DNA from: an uncultured Sphingomonadaceae bacterium | Lineage (GTDB): Bacteria > Pseudomonadota > Alphaproteobacteria > Sphingomonadales > Sphingomonadaceae | Assembly: GCA_938050045.1 (NCBI GenBank) | Contig: CALLJS010000010.1 | Span: 248,001 to 312,000, forward strand | Direction of reading: 5' to 3' | Length of the DNA stretch: 64,000 bases | Shown here: in pieces, positions 1 to 8,918 of the stretch | Layout of the letters: the number at the start of each line of letters is the position of its first letter | Position numbering within the stretch: position 1 is the first letter of the stretch | The notes under the pieces: generated by a model | What the model saw: the letters and a program-made list of their open reading frames with translations, nothing else | Database searches by the model: none | Told to the model about the DNA's origin: nothing | Program-made: the position numbers and the translations under genes

Positions 1-57
1 AAGAAGTTCGGTTTAATCGACGAAGTATTTTCTAAACGTCCCGAAACGTCAGAATGA
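1..57 (+). CDS. clpP: ClpP protease, C-terminal end only (partial)
   Basis: The window opens inside a frame that reads KKFGLIDEVFSKRPETSE and then TGA. A GLIDEV-type C-terminus is typical of the ClpP serine protease, the proteolytic ring that works with ClpX. The clpX gene follows 160 bp downstream on the same strand, the usual clpP-clpX order. Only 18 residues are visible, so the catalytic triad cannot be checked. The call rests on the tail motif and on the neighbour. Confidence 0.8.
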   Translation, partial: KKFGLIDEVFSKRPETSE

Positions 58-217
58 TAATATTCATCCATTATTGATGCTTTCGAGCAACGCTATGGAT
101 ATAATATGCTAACTCTTTATCATAAGTGTAAACAATATAGTTTACGCTATTGCCAAACTTTGCCTTCGCTCTACCATAGAGGGAATCAGTAATAATTATT
201 CGTTTTTTGAGGATTTT

Positions 218-1492
218 ATGACCAAATTGACCGGTTCAGACAATAAAAGTACTTTATATTGTTCATTCTGTGGGAAGTCTCAGCATGAAGTACGCAAATT
301 AATAGCTGGCCCAACCGTCTTCATTTGCGATGAATGCGTTGAATTATGCAATGATATTATCCGGGAAGAAATTAAAGGTGCTGCTACTGTTCGTAAAGAT
401 GGTGAAGTTCCTAGTCCGCAAGAAATTTGCGATCTGCTCAACGATTATGTGATTGGCCAAGCGCAAGCTAAGCGCGTGCTATCTGTTGCCGTGCATAATC
501 ATTATAAACGCTTAAACCATGCCGAAAAGAATAAAGATGTAGAGCTAGCGAAATCCAATATCTTGCTGGTAGGCCCAACGGGTTGCGGTAAAACATTATT
601 GGCGCAAACCTTAGCCAAGACCTTTGATGTGCCCTTCACTATGGCCGATGCTACGACATTGACCGAAGCGGGCTATGTTGGCGAAGATGTTGAGAATATC
701 ATTTTGAAACTGCTCCAAGCTTCTGATTATAATGTGGAAAAAGCACAGCGCGGTATTGTTTATATCGATGAGATCGATAAAATTACGCGCAAAACCGAAA
801 ACCCGTCTATCACGCGCGATGTGTCGGGTGAGGGGGTTCAGCAAGCTTTGCTTAAGCTTATGGAAGGCACAACTGCCTCTGTTCCTCCGCAAGGCGGCCG
901 TAAACACCCACAGCAAGAGTTTTTGCAAGTCGATACCACCAACATATTATTCATCGCGGGTGGAGCTTTTGCGGGGCTAGAGAAAATAATCAGCAACCGC
1001 TTAGAAGGTAAATCCATTGGTTTTGGTGCCAATGTGGCCGATCCTGATGAGCGTAAAACGGGTGAAGTTTTGAAGCAAACCGAGCCAGAAGATTTGCTGA
1101 AATTTGGTTTGATTCCTGAATTTGTGGGCCGTTTGCCAGTGCTCGCAACTTTGGAAGATTTGGATATTCCAGCCTTGGTACAGATTTTATCAGAGCCCAA
1201 AAATGCGCTTGTAAAACAATATCGTAAGCTATTTTCTATGGAGGAAACTGAGCTTGTATTTACCGATGATGCGCTGGAAGCCGTAGCCAAAAAAGCGATA
1301 GAGCGCAAAACGGGCGCGCGCGGATTGCGCTCTATCTTAGAAGCGATCTTGCTCGACACTATGTTTGAATTGCCAGGATTGGACGGCGTAAGCGAAATAG
1401 TGGTCGATAAAGATGTGGTCGAAGGCCGCAAAGAACCTGTCCGCGTTTTTGAGAAAAAGAAAAAGCAATCTAAAAAAGAAGATGCGGCTTAA
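218..1492 (+). CDS. clpX: ClpX, ATP-dependent unfoldase of the ClpXP protease
   Basis: The product unfolds tagged substrates and feeds them to ClpP; in alphaproteobacteria ClpXP also drives cell-cycle proteolysis (family knowledge). The 424-residue length is normal. An N-terminal zinc-binding domain has Cys15, Cys18, Cys37 and Cys40. The AAA+ core follows with Walker A GPTGCGKT and Walker [10 protein letters not shown]. The pore loop GYVGEDVEN and the conserved [12 protein letters not shown] near the C-terminus are present. The protein ends in a lysine-rich tail. It lies downstream of clpP; the 160-bp gap leaves room for a separate promoter (a TATAAT lies at 100-105, but without a well-spaced -35). 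Confidence 0.98.
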   Translation: MTKLTGSDNKSTLYCSFCGKSQHEVRKLIAGPTVFICDECVELCNDIIREEIKGAATVRKDGEVPSPQEICDLLNDYVIGQAQAKRVLSVAVHNHYKRLNHAEKNKDVELAKSNILLVGPTGCGKTLLAQTLAKTFDVPFTMADATTLTEAGYVGEDVENIILKLLQASDYNVEKAQRGIVYIDEIDKITRKTENPSITRDVSGEGVQQALLKLMEGTTASVPPQGGRKHPQQEFLQVDTTNILFIAGGAFAGLEKIISNRLEGKSIGFGANVADPDERKTGEVLKQTEPEDLLKFGLIPEFVGRLPVLATLEDLDIPALVQILSEPKNALVKQYRKLFSMEETELVFTDDALEAVAKKAIERKTGARGLRSILEAILLDTMFELPGLDGVSEIVVDKDVVEGRKEPVRVFEKKKKQSKKEDAA

Positions 1493-1512
1493 AACTATAT
1501 TGCCCTGCTATT

Positions 1513-1548
1513 CTCTGGGTTTAATATAGTCTCTGGGTTTAATATAGT
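1513..1548. repeat. 18-bp tandem direct repeat, two copies
   Basis: The unit CTCTGGGTTTAATATAGT occurs twice head to tail, followed by a decayed third copy. It lies in the short gap between the convergent clpX and mtgA genes. It looks like replication slippage; no function is evident. Confidence 0.8.
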
Positions 1549-1555
1549 CTTTGAA

Positions 1556-2248
1556 TTAATATAGGCAACCGTCGAGACCATTGCGTTTCACCACGCCCAT
1601 ACGGGCCGCGATCGTGCGGCCATAGCGGCGCGTGAAGCCGCTAGGAGCGATAACGGCGCGTTCCTTGGGTAGTGGCAAGGCTGCGGCTATTTTAGCGGCT
1701 TCGTTGACGCTAAGCTTTTGCGCTGATTTGCGATAATAGCGTTGCGACCCTGCTTCCATCCCATAGGTACCAATACCCGTTTCCGCAATATTGAGATAGA
1801 CCTCCATAATGCGCCGTTTACCCCAAATTTTCTCGATCAAATATGTGAAATAAGCCTCTAACCCTTTGCGGAAATAGCCGCCGCCTTGCCACAGAAATGC
1901 ATTTTTGGCTGTTTGCTGGCTAATCGTAGAGCCGCCGCGTAGATTTTTGCCTTGGCGGTTATTTTCGATCGCTTTTTGAATAGCGTCTGCATCGAAACCA
2001 TTATGACCGCAAAATTTGCTGTCCTCTGCGGCGATGACAGCGCGCGGCATGGCACTATCGATTGCGGTAATATTGACCCATTCGCGCTTTGCGCCATTAT
2101 CATCCATGAGCATGGTTGCTGTGATAGGGACGGGTAAAAATTTATAAATAACAACCCATAATAGACTGAATAAGAGAAAATATATAAAGAGCTTTATTGG
2201 AAAAAAAAATAGATTAAGGATGAAAGAGCTTTGTTTTGCTTTTGCCAT
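1556..2248 (-). CDS. mtgA: Monofunctional biosynthetic peptidoglycan transglycosylase
   Basis: A GT51-family glycosyltransferase that polymerises lipid II into glycan strands at the inner membrane. The 230-residue protein has one N-terminal membrane anchor (about residues 9-37) and then the GT51 signature blocks: EDSKFCGHNGFD with the catalytic Glu, RGGSTISQQTAKNAFLW, and KRRIMEVYLNIAETG. There is no transpeptidase domain, which separates it from class A PBPs. It lies 20 bp downstream of rpoH on the same strand, so co-transcription is likely. Confidence 0.95.
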   Translation of the reverse strand: MAKAKQSSFILNLFFFPIKLFIYFLLFSLLWVVIYKFLPVPITATMLMDDNGAKREWVNITAIDSAMPRAVIAAEDSKFCGHNGFDADAIQKAIENNRQGKNLRGGSTISQQTAKNAFLWQGGGYFRKGLEAYFTYLIEKIWGKRRIMEVYLNIAETGIGTYGMEAGSQRYYRKSAQKLSVNEAAKIAAALPLPKERAVIAPSGFTRRYGRTIAARMGVVKRNGLDGCLY

Positions 2249-2268
2249 CCTTAAACTTTCTAATTTTA

Positions 2269-3180
2269 TTAGGCCAGCGCGTTTTGACCGATAATTTTTT
2301 TATCGGATGCAATTCTTAGCATAGCTTTTTGTAGTTTTTCAAATGAACGCGCTTCGATCTGGCGGATACGTTCACGGCTTACAGCATAAATTTTGCTCAA
2401 TTCTTCGAGCGTTTTGGGGGAGTCTACCAAACGGCGTTCGGTTAATATATGCTTTTCCCGATCATTCAAATCGCTCATTGCTTCATTTAGCATTTCATGG
2501 CGCAAATGCGCCTCTTGCCGATCCGCTATGGCCCTATCTTGGAGCGGCTCTTGATCTTCGAGCCAGTCTTGAACTTGGCCTTCGCCATCATCGCTCATCG
2601 GCATGTTAAGCGAGCTGTCGCCGCCCCGTGCCATGCGGCGATCCATATTAACAACTTCTTGTTCGCTCACGCCCAAATCGGTTGAAATTTTGGCGACATC
2701 TTCGGGTTTCAATTCCCCATCATCAAAAGCTTGCAGGTTATTTTTCATCCGGCGCAAATTGAAGAATAATTTCTTTTGTGCAGCCGTGGTGCCAATTTTA
2801 ACGAGGCTCCAACTTCTTAGGATAAATTCTTGCATCGATGCGCGAATCCACCACATGGCATAGGTTGCCAAGCGGAAACCGCGATCGGGGTCAAATTTCT
2901 TGACGCCTTGCATCAGACCGATATTGCCCTCTGATATGAGGTCGCTGACGGGCAGGCCATAGCCCCGATAACCCATTGCTATTTTGGAAACCAACCGCAA
3001 ATGCGATGTGACAAGCTGCGCTGCGGCATCGCTATCTTCATGCTTTTGATAGCGTTTCGCGAGCATAAACTCTTGGTCTGGAGTCAAAATGGGATATTTT
3101 TTAATTTCTGTTAAATATTGGTTAAGGCTTGCATCCCCCCCTAAAGCTGGGATTGTGGCCGGAACATTCTTCTTAGACAT
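2269..3180 (-). CDS. rpoH: RNA polymerase heat-shock sigma factor (sigma-32)
   Basis: A sigma-70 family factor directing heat-shock transcription. Region 2 contains DLISEGNIGLMQGVKKFDP and ATYAMWWIRASMQEFI. The RpoH box is recognisable as QKKLFFNLRRMK. Region 4 ends with an HTH around SRERIRQIEARSFEKL. I place the start at the ATG at 3180 (MSKKNVPAT) because AAGGAAG lies at good spacing before it; a GTG two codons upstream is also possible. It is downstream of rluD with a 73-bp gap that contains a weak stem-loop (around 3229-3250). Confidence 0.95.
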   Translation of the reverse strand: MSKKNVPATIPALGGDASLNQYLTEIKKYPILTPDQEFMLAKRYQKHEDSDAAAQLVTSHLRLVSKIAMGYRGYGLPVSDLISEGNIGLMQGVKKFDPDRGFRLATYAMWWIRASMQEFILRSWSLVKIGTTAAQKKLFFNLRRMKNNLQAFDDGELKPEDVAKISTDLGVSEQEVVNMDRRMARGGDSSLNMPMSDDGEGQVQDWLEDQEPLQDRAIADRQEAHLRHEMLNEAMSDLNDREKHILTERRLVDSPKTLEELSKIYAVSRERIRQIEARSFEKLQKAMLRIASDKKIIGQNALA

Positions 3181-3253
3181 ATTCACTTCCTTTATGATTG
3201 CTGCCTCTGGGCCTCATCAAGCACCCTTTGGTCAGCGGCTTTGCTGATCCAAA

Positions 3254-4195
3254 TTATATCTCTAATTCCCTTAACAATTCCTGCATATCATCAGGAAGGT
3301 TACTCTCAAAATATAATTTTTCTTCAGTAATAGGATGAATAAACCCTAATATAGCAGCATGCAAGGCCTGTCTGTCGAAATGTGAGCATATTGGTCGACT
3401 TTTGATGCGTTTTTGTCGAATATTATAGATTTGATCGCCAATCAAGGGGTGTCCAATATGTTTCATATGCACCCGAATCTGGTGCGTGCGGCCCGTTTCA
3501 AGCGTACAGCGGATCAATGCCGCTTCGCGCAAATAATGCTCTACTTTATAATGGGTAATCGCATGCTTGCCTTTACCAGCATCTAAGACATCCATTTTTT
3601 TGCGGTGATGCGGGGAACGGCCGATTTGGGTTTCTATCGTTGCACTGGCTTGTTTTGGCCGACCCGAGACGATAGCGAGATATTGACGATTAATATTATG
3701 ATTTGCGAATAATTTGCTCAAGCCGCTGTGCGCCGCGTCGGTTTTTGCGGCGACAATCAAACCCGATGTATCGCGATCGATTCTATGCACAATTCCTGGA
3801 CGCTCTACTCCGCCAATACCCGATAATGAGCCATCGCAGTGATAAAGCAAGGCATTGACCAACGTGCCATCATCATGACCCGCCGATGGGTGAACCACTA
3901 ATCCAGCGGGTTTATCAACGATGATGAGATGTTCGTCCTCAAACATTATATTCAGAGGAATATTCTGCGCTATTGCTCTATCGGCTCTGGGGACTGGGAT
4001 ATGCAAGGCAAAGGCTTTGCCTTCATATTTTTTGCTCGATGCGGATAATATTTTTTGATTCTCTATCACTAAAGCACCACTCAATATCAGCGTTTTAATC
4101 CTCTCGCGCGATAATTCGGGCAGTATCGCAGCAAGAGCCGTATCAAGCCTGCCGCCACCAACAATGCCTTCTTTTATGGATTTTTCTGCGATCAT
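3254..4195 (-). CDS. rluD: Large-subunit rRNA pseudouridine synthase, RluD family
   Basis: Converts uridines of 23S rRNA to pseudouridine. The 313-residue protein has an N-terminal S4 RNA-binding domain (about residues 15-75). The catalytic domain contains DKPAGLVVHPSAGH and the signature HRIDRDTSGLIVAAK with the catalytic Asp. The later block ETGRTHQIRVHMKHIGHPLIGD is typical of the RluA/C/D group. RluC is an alternative, but the S4 domain and motifs suit RluD. Divergent from the M67 peptidase gene, with only 7 bp between the start codons. Confidence 0.9.
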   Translation of the reverse strand: MIAEKSIKEGIVGGGRLDTALAAILPELSRERIKTLILSGALVIENQKILSASSKKYEGKAFALHIPVPRADRAIAQNIPLNIMFEDEHLIIVDKPAGLVVHPSAGHDDGTLVNALLYHCDGSLSGIGGVERPGIVHRIDRDTSGLIVAAKTDAAHSGLSKLFANHNINRQYLAIVSGRPKQASATIETQIGRSPHHRKKMDVLDAGKGKHAITHYKVEHYLREAALIRCTLETGRTHQIRVHMKHIGHPLIGDQIYNIRQKRIKSRPICSHFDRQALHAAILGFIHPITEEKLYFESNLPDDMQELLRELEI

Positions 4196-4202
4196 GGATT
4201 AG

Positions 4203-4694
4203 ATGTGGAGCATGATATTATCATTATCAAGTCATGATTATAATCAACTGCTCATTTGGGCAAAACAGGCGCATCCGCAGGAATGTTGCGGATTGATTTG
4301 GGCTAAAAAAAACGAAATGATGCATGTTGATAAATTAGAATTAACCAAAAATATTGCTAATAACCCTCTAAAATATTTTGAAATTGATCCAAAATCGCTT
4401 TTTGATGCAAATAGAAAAAATCGCTCATCGGACGATGTGTTAATCGGAATTTTCCATTCTCATCCCAATGGGCTTACAACACCATCTTATCAAGATGCTA
4501 TGGCTGTCGGGGATGTCTGGGATGCCAGTGATGTCGGGGATGCCAGTGATGCCAGTGATGCCAGTGATGTCGGTGTCATGGGAGATATATGGATTATTAT
4601 CGGAAATGGTGCATTACAGGCTTGGATGAGAGTCGAAAATGGAGAAATATTCGGTAAATTTAACCCTATTATAATCAATATAATCAATAAATAG
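4203..4694 (+). CDS. M67-family (JAMM/MPN) metallopeptidase
   Basis: A Mov34/MPN/PAD-1-type zinc peptidase. The JAMM residues are visible: Glu in HPQECCGL near residue 27, and HSHPNGLTTPSYQD near residue 83, matching HxHPx(7)SxxD. Bacterial relatives act on isopeptide or C-terminal amide bonds, for example in sulfur-carrier processing; the substrate here is unknown. A run of three-residue repeats of the type D-(A/V)-(S/G/W), encoded by a 9-bp minisatellite, is inserted just after the catalytic motif. The start may be this ATG or the ATG at 4212. Confidence 0.85.
   Translation: MWSMILSLSSHDYNQLLIWAKQAHPQECCGLIWAKKNEMMHVDKLELTKNIANNPLKYFEIDPKSLFDANRKNRSSDDVLIGIFHSHPNGLTTPSYQDAMAVGDVWDASDVGDASDASDASDVGVMGDIWIIIGNGALQAWMRVENGEIFGKFNPIIINIINK
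4503..4574 (+). repeat. 9-bp in-frame minisatellite inside the M67 peptidase gene
   Basis: Eight consecutive 9-bp units of the form GATGCCAGT / GATGTCGGG / GATGTCTGG. Three identical GATGCCAGT units run together at 4539-4565. Because the unit is nine bases, gain or loss of copies keeps the frame and only changes the length of a surface Asp-rich loop. Confidence 0.9.
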
Positions 4695-4777
4695 GTTGAA
4701 TCTTATGGTGAGCCAAGGCAATGCAGCACTATAAGAATATCACTATAAATATGTGTTTTTTTGAGGAATAATATTTC

Positions 4778-5416
4778 ATGTCTGACCATAATATAGATTT
4801 GGCGAGCTTATTATGTTCGCGCTTATGTCACGATCTGCTCAGTCCCGTTGGGGCTATGAACAATGGTTTGGAATTATTGGCCGATGAAAATGATCCAGAA
4901 ATGCAAAAAAGATGCATGGAATTATTATCCGAAAGTGCGGCCTCGGCTGCCAATAAGCTTAAATTTTTTCGTTTGGCGTTTGGTGCTGCGGGAGGGTTTG
5001 GCCTTAGCGTTGACCCGAAAGAAGCCAAGGCCGTTATAGAATCTATGCTAAAAACGGGACGCACGCAACTTATATGGCTGGTTCCAGATGAATTAATGCC
5101 CAAAAATGCTATCAAAATATTGTTGAACCTTGCTCTTATAGCAAATGAAGCAATGGTGCGGGGAGGAACTTTACAAATCGGAGCCGAGGTGCGCGATACC
5201 GAGTCAGAAATAGTGATTGGGGGTAACGGCCCCAAAGTGATTTTTGACGAAAATATCAAGCAAACCTTGTTGGGGAATATGGATTCATCGCAAATAGATA
5301 GCCGAACAGCAGCGGCTTGGATGGTGCATGATCTTGCTAATCGAAACGGTGGTATGGTTCAAATTAATCAGAATGATAATGAAAATTTTGTCATTGGAGC
5401 GATTGCAAAAAATTAG
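4778..5416 (+). CDS. chpT: ChpT-type histidine phosphotransferase
   Basis: ChpT relays phosphate from the hybrid kinase CckA to CtrA and CpdR in alphaproteobacterial cell-cycle control (family knowledge). The 212-residue protein has the DHp-like helix SRLCHDLLSPVGAMNNGLEL with the phosphorylated histidine at His18. A degenerate ATPase-like domain follows (about residues 85-210, ending in the family-typical NRNGGMVQI block). No CckA or CtrA gene is in this window. It sits directly before cheA on the same strand with a 128-bp gap. Confidence 0.92.
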   Translation: MSDHNIDLASLLCSRLCHDLLSPVGAMNNGLELLADENDPEMQKRCMELLSESAASAANKLKFFRLAFGAAGGFGLSVDPKEAKAVIESMLKTGRTQLIWLVPDELMPKNAIKILLNLALIANEAMVRGGTLQIGAEVRDTESEIVIGGNGPKVIFDENIKQTLLGNMDSSQIDSRTAAAWMVHDLANRNGGMVQINQNDNENFVIGAIAKN

Positions 5417-5544
5417 ATAATACGCCTTTATAGCATATTTCTTTTATACTATTTATCGTAATTTATTGCCTCTAATGCGGCGATATTAGATATATATTAA
5501 CCATCTTCCTTCATGTCTTTGTTAACGATGTATGGAATGATGAT

Positions 5545-8034
5545 ATGATGGACGAGTTAATTAATGATTTTATCGCAGAAACGCGCGATAATCTTGAATC
5601 TTTAACATCCCAAATTTTGAATTGGGAGAAAAATCCCAACGACAGCGAGTCAGTGGCCTGTATTTTTCGCTTTGTCCATACGGTGAAGGGTAGTTGCGGT
5701 TTCCTTGATCTACCCAGATTATTGGCATTAAGCCACGCCGCCGAAGATATTATGTCAGAGGCAAGGGATGGCAATATATTACCTACGCATGCCTTGGTTT
5801 CAACGGTTTTATTGGTTGTAGACCGTATCGCAATATTGGTGGATGCATTAGAAACGCACCAAGAAGTTAAGGATGATGATGCCGATTTAATTGCTAATTT
5901 ATATACAGAATTAGAAGGGGCAAGAACTTCGCCAGTCGCAGAGCCTGCTCAAACATCGGATTCCCAGTCTTTTGACCAGTCTTTTGCGCAAATTTCCTCT
6001 GTTAATGAACATAATATGACCGATAGCGTAGAGGATGATATATCAGAGCCGAACGATGAAATGTTAGATATTTTTAATAATAATCAAGAGGTTAGCGAAA
6101 ATAAAACTATAAGAGTTTCTCTAAATTTATTGAATAATCTCATGTCGGGCGTTTCTGACCTTGTCTTGGCAAGAAATGAAGTATCGCGTAAATTGAGCGA
6201 AGTATTGGATAAATCTGACGTCGATGTTGTTTTTGGCAGATTAACAGCTTCTGTATCAGAAATGCGCGATGCCGTCGGTTTGATGCGGATGCAAAATATT
6301 GAACATTTATTCTCTGCTTTGCCCAGATTGGTGCGCGATATTAGCGAGGAGCTAGATAAGGATATTGAGCTAAAAATTGAAGGCGGCGAAGTAGAGGTAG
6401 ACCGTGAGATGATAGAGGCTTTGCGCGATCCGCTTAAGCATATTGTCCGCAATGCGGCCGATCATGGTATCGAGAGTAAAGAAGAGAGAATAGCTGCTGC
6501 TAAAAACCCAACGGGGACAATAACAATTAATGCACGCCAGCTTGGTAATCAGATTTTGATCGAAATTATTGACGATGGTTCGGGCATAAATTTGAATGAT
6601 TTAGGGCAAAAGGTCATAGGTGCAAAGTTAAAGACATATGCGCAGTGGGAGGCAATGTCTGAAAAAGCAAAATTAGATATGATTTTTTCGCCTGGTATTT
6701 CTACCGCTGAGAGCGTCACTGCTATTTCTGGGCGCGGCGTTGGCATGGATGTTGTGCGCACCAATATTATGAATATTAGCGGTGCCATAAATGTCGAAAA
6801 TAACGAAGGGCATGGGCTTAAATTAACGCTTAGCCTGCCGCTGACACTCTCTATTATAGCAGGTTTATCCATGCGTTGCGGCAATCAAATGTTCGCAATT
6901 TCAAGAAATTCGGTTCAAGAATTAATTTTGAAGAATAACAAAAATGTTGTTATAGAAGAAATTGGTGGATCCAAAGTTGCTTGTATTAGAGGGCAGAGAT
7001 TTCCCTATGCTCGTTTATCTGATTTGGTCGGTATTAAGGAAAAAGCGGAGCAAACTTATAATAGCAGGACGCTGGTTGTTGTTAAACCCGCGCTCGGTAA
7101 AAGCTATGTCATAGATGTTGATGCTGTTATCGATAATGAAGAATTGGTTGTTAAACCGGGCGCGCCGATTCTGATGGCATCGGGCCTCTATGCAGGAACA
7201 TCGCTGCCCGATAATGGGTGCCCTCTATTGCTGCTTGATGCTAATGCGGTAGCGGATAAAATTTGTATCAATAATTTGGATGATATGGCCGAAGAAATAT
7301 TGGATGAAGAGGATAAAATCCATGAAACCAAGCTCTCCTCGGCTCTGCTATTCGAATCCTTAGAAGGCGAGCTAAAGTCTATCAGATTATCTGTTTTGGA
7401 TAGGTTAGAAGAAGTTGAAACCAAATTTATAGGCAATAGTGGCGGCATTAATCGCGTAAAAATCAAAGATAAATTATATCAAATTTTTGGATTAAAGACT
7501 ATTCCTGAAGCGGGAATCGTAAAATTATTGCGATTATCCGATGGCGAATGTTGGAAATTTTTAGCCGTCAAAGAAGTTATCGATATTATCAAATTGGACG
7601 AAAATATCGCACCAAGCTTACATCCTGAAACAATAGAAGGCGTGTTGACGGTTGATGAACGCCAAGTAGAGCTTATTAACCCCTATCAATTTTTTGAGCA
7701 TGATGGTGCAGTTCAAATGAATGCGGATCAAAAACCGCTTTGTTATATTGATAGCAATGATGGCGATGAGTGGAGTACTAAAATGTTATTGCCTCTATTG
7801 AACGCTGCGGGTTATCGTATTTCAACCGACAAAGAAGAGGCTCAAAATGCCGATGTTATTTTGTCATTAGAAGGCGAAGATAATGATGGTGAAGATAAAT
7901 TAAAAGCATATGATACAGATAATTGCTTGAATTTGCGTAAGAATATGGCAGCCAATGAGAATAATAATAGCATTTATAGATATGATCGCTTGGGGCTATT
8001 GGCTGCTATCGAAGAAAAAATTGCTAAAGGGTAA
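5545..8034 (+). CDS. cheA: Chemotaxis histidine kinase CheA with extra C-terminal domains
   Basis: Kinase that phosphorylates CheY and CheB in response to chemoreceptors. The 829 residues hold an N-terminal Hpt domain with His45 in FRFVHTVKGSCGF. A dimerisation segment and an HATPase domain follow (HIVRNAADHGIE, IIDDGSGIN, SGRGVGMDVV), then a CheW-like domain (about residues 435-570). After that comes a second CheW-like stretch (about 610-720) and a receiver-like tail beginning PLCYIDSNDGDEW. In the tail the usual phospho-acceptor Asp appears replaced (DVILSLEGE), so it is probably not phosphorylated. The TAA stop overlaps the cheW start in TAATG. Confidence 0.93.
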   Translation: MMDELINDFIAETRDNLESLTSQILNWEKNPNDSESVACIFRFVHTVKGSCGFLDLPRLLALSHAAEDIMSEARDGNILPTHALVSTVLLVVDRIAILVDALETHQEVKDDDADLIANLYTELEGARTSPVAEPAQTSDSQSFDQSFAQISSVNEHNMTDSVEDDISEPNDEMLDIFNNNQEVSENKTIRVSLNLLNNLMSGVSDLVLARNEVSRKLSEVLDKSDVDVVFGRLTASVSEMRDAVGLMRMQNIEHLFSALPRLVRDISEELDKDIELKIEGGEVEVDREMIEALRDPLKHIVRNAADHGIESKEERIAAAKNPTGTITINARQLGNQILIEIIDDGSGINLNDLGQKVIGAKLKTYAQWEAMSEKAKLDMIFSPGISTAESVTAISGRGVGMDVVRTNIMNISGAINVENNEGHGLKLTLSLPLTLSIIAGLSMRCGNQMFAISRNSVQELILKNNKNVVIEEIGGSKVACIRGQRFPYARLSDLVGIKEKAEQTYNSRTLVVVKPALGKSYVIDVDAVIDNEELVVKPGAPILMASGLYAGTSLPDNGCPLLLLDANAVADKICINNLDDMAEEILDEEDKIHETKLSSALLFESLEGELKSIRLSVLDRLEEVETKFIGNSGGINRVKIKDKLYQIFGLKTIPEAGIVKLLRLSDGECWKFLAVKEVIDIIKLDENIAPSLHPETIEGVLTVDERQVELINPYQFFEHDGAVQMNADQKPLCYIDSNDGDEWSTKMLLPLLNAAGYRISTDKEEAQNADVILSLEGEDNDGEDKLKAYDTDNCLNLRKNMAANENNNSIYRYDRLGLLAAIEEKIAKG

Positions 8035-8474
8035 TGGCTATGGAAAATCTATTTCTTGTTGTTGTAGTTGCGGGTGAGAGAGTTGCGATACCGAGCCATG
8101 AAGTGGAATCGGTGGTCCGGACCGATAATATAGTGTGCGTTCCAGGCGTTAGCCCCGTCATTGCAGGTTTATTTGCCTTAAGAAGCCGAGTATTAACCTT
8201 AATTGATACGCAGTATCTTGTGACGCGAGAAAGCCGCGCTGTGAGCAAGGGTGCTTTTTGCGTTGTAATAGAGATTGATGGCCATCCCTATGGCTTAATC
8301 GTTGATAAGGTGGAAGATGTCGTTACGGTTAAACAAGAAGATTTAATGCATATTGGTTATGCTAATGATAGATGGCGCGCGATAAGCAGGGGCATGATAA
8401 CCCATAGCGATAAATTACTGCTCTTATTAAATTTAAGATCGCTTGTAAAAATAGATACAAAAATGGCGGCCTGA
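8034..8474 (+). CDS. cheW: CheW chemotaxis coupling protein
   Basis: Adaptor that couples CheA to chemoreceptor arrays. The 146-residue protein is a single CheW domain with the family pattern VVVAGERVAIPSHEVESVV at the start and GLIVDKVEDVVTV in the middle. Its ATG overlaps the cheA stop by one base, suggesting translational coupling. No methyl-accepting receptor gene is present in the window. Confidence 0.9.
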   Translation: MAMENLFLVVVVAGERVAIPSHEVESVVRTDNIVCVPGVSPVIAGLFALRSRVLTLIDTQYLVTRESRAVSKGAFCVVIEIDGHPYGLIVDKVEDVVTVKQEDLMHIGYANDRWRAISRGMITHSDKLLLLLNLRSLVKIDTKMAA

Positions 8475-8543
8475 GTAAAATTAACTATTCGATAAGATAA
8501 CAATGGTACTTCAGCAAAATAACATTATAAGTAGGAGTATCAA

Positions 8544-8909
8544 ATGAGGTCTTGTTTAATTGTCGATGATAGTAAAGTTATCAGAAAAGTAGCGCGTCAT
8601 ATCCTAGAAACAATGGATTTTGAAGTATATGAAGCTGGAGATGGTCAAGAAGCTCTAAATTCCTGTTTGGAATTTAAGCATGATGTTATTTTGCTTGATT
8701 GGAATATGCCAATCATGAGCGGAATGGACTTTTTGAAAAAATATAGACAAAGCAATAGTAATAATGATGCTAAAGTAATTTTTTGCACCACAGAAAATGG
8801 CATAGGTCATATCCAAGCCGCTATTTCAGCAGGTGCTGATGAATATGTCATGAAACCATTTGATCGCACAACTTTAGAGAGTAAATTGCAAATTGTTGGA
8901 TGTTCATAA
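8544..8909 (+). CDS. cheY: Single-domain response regulator, CheY type
   Basis: A 121-residue stand-alone receiver domain. The acidic pocket is at Asp8/Asp9 (CLIVDDSKVIRK), the phospho-acceptor is Asp52 (VILLDWNMP), and the conserved Lys lies in EYVMKPFD. There is no output domain. It lies between cheW and cheB, so it is the expected CheA target; DivK-like single receivers are an alternative reading. Confidence 0.9.
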   Translation: MRSCLIVDDSKVIRKVARHILETMDFEVYEAGDGQEALNSCLEFKHDVILLDWNMPIMSGMDFLKKYRQSNSNNDAKVIFCTTENGIGHIQAAISAGADEYVMKPFDRTTLESKLQIVGCS

Positions 8910-8918
8910 TCCAACCCT

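Noticed and set aside
838-1431. Long antisense ORF within clpX
   Set aside because: A Ser-rich shadow frame opposite a well-supported gene.
3229-3250. Terminator between rluD and rpoH
   Set aside because: There is a short stem-loop, but no T-run follows in the direction of transcription and the two genes lie close together.
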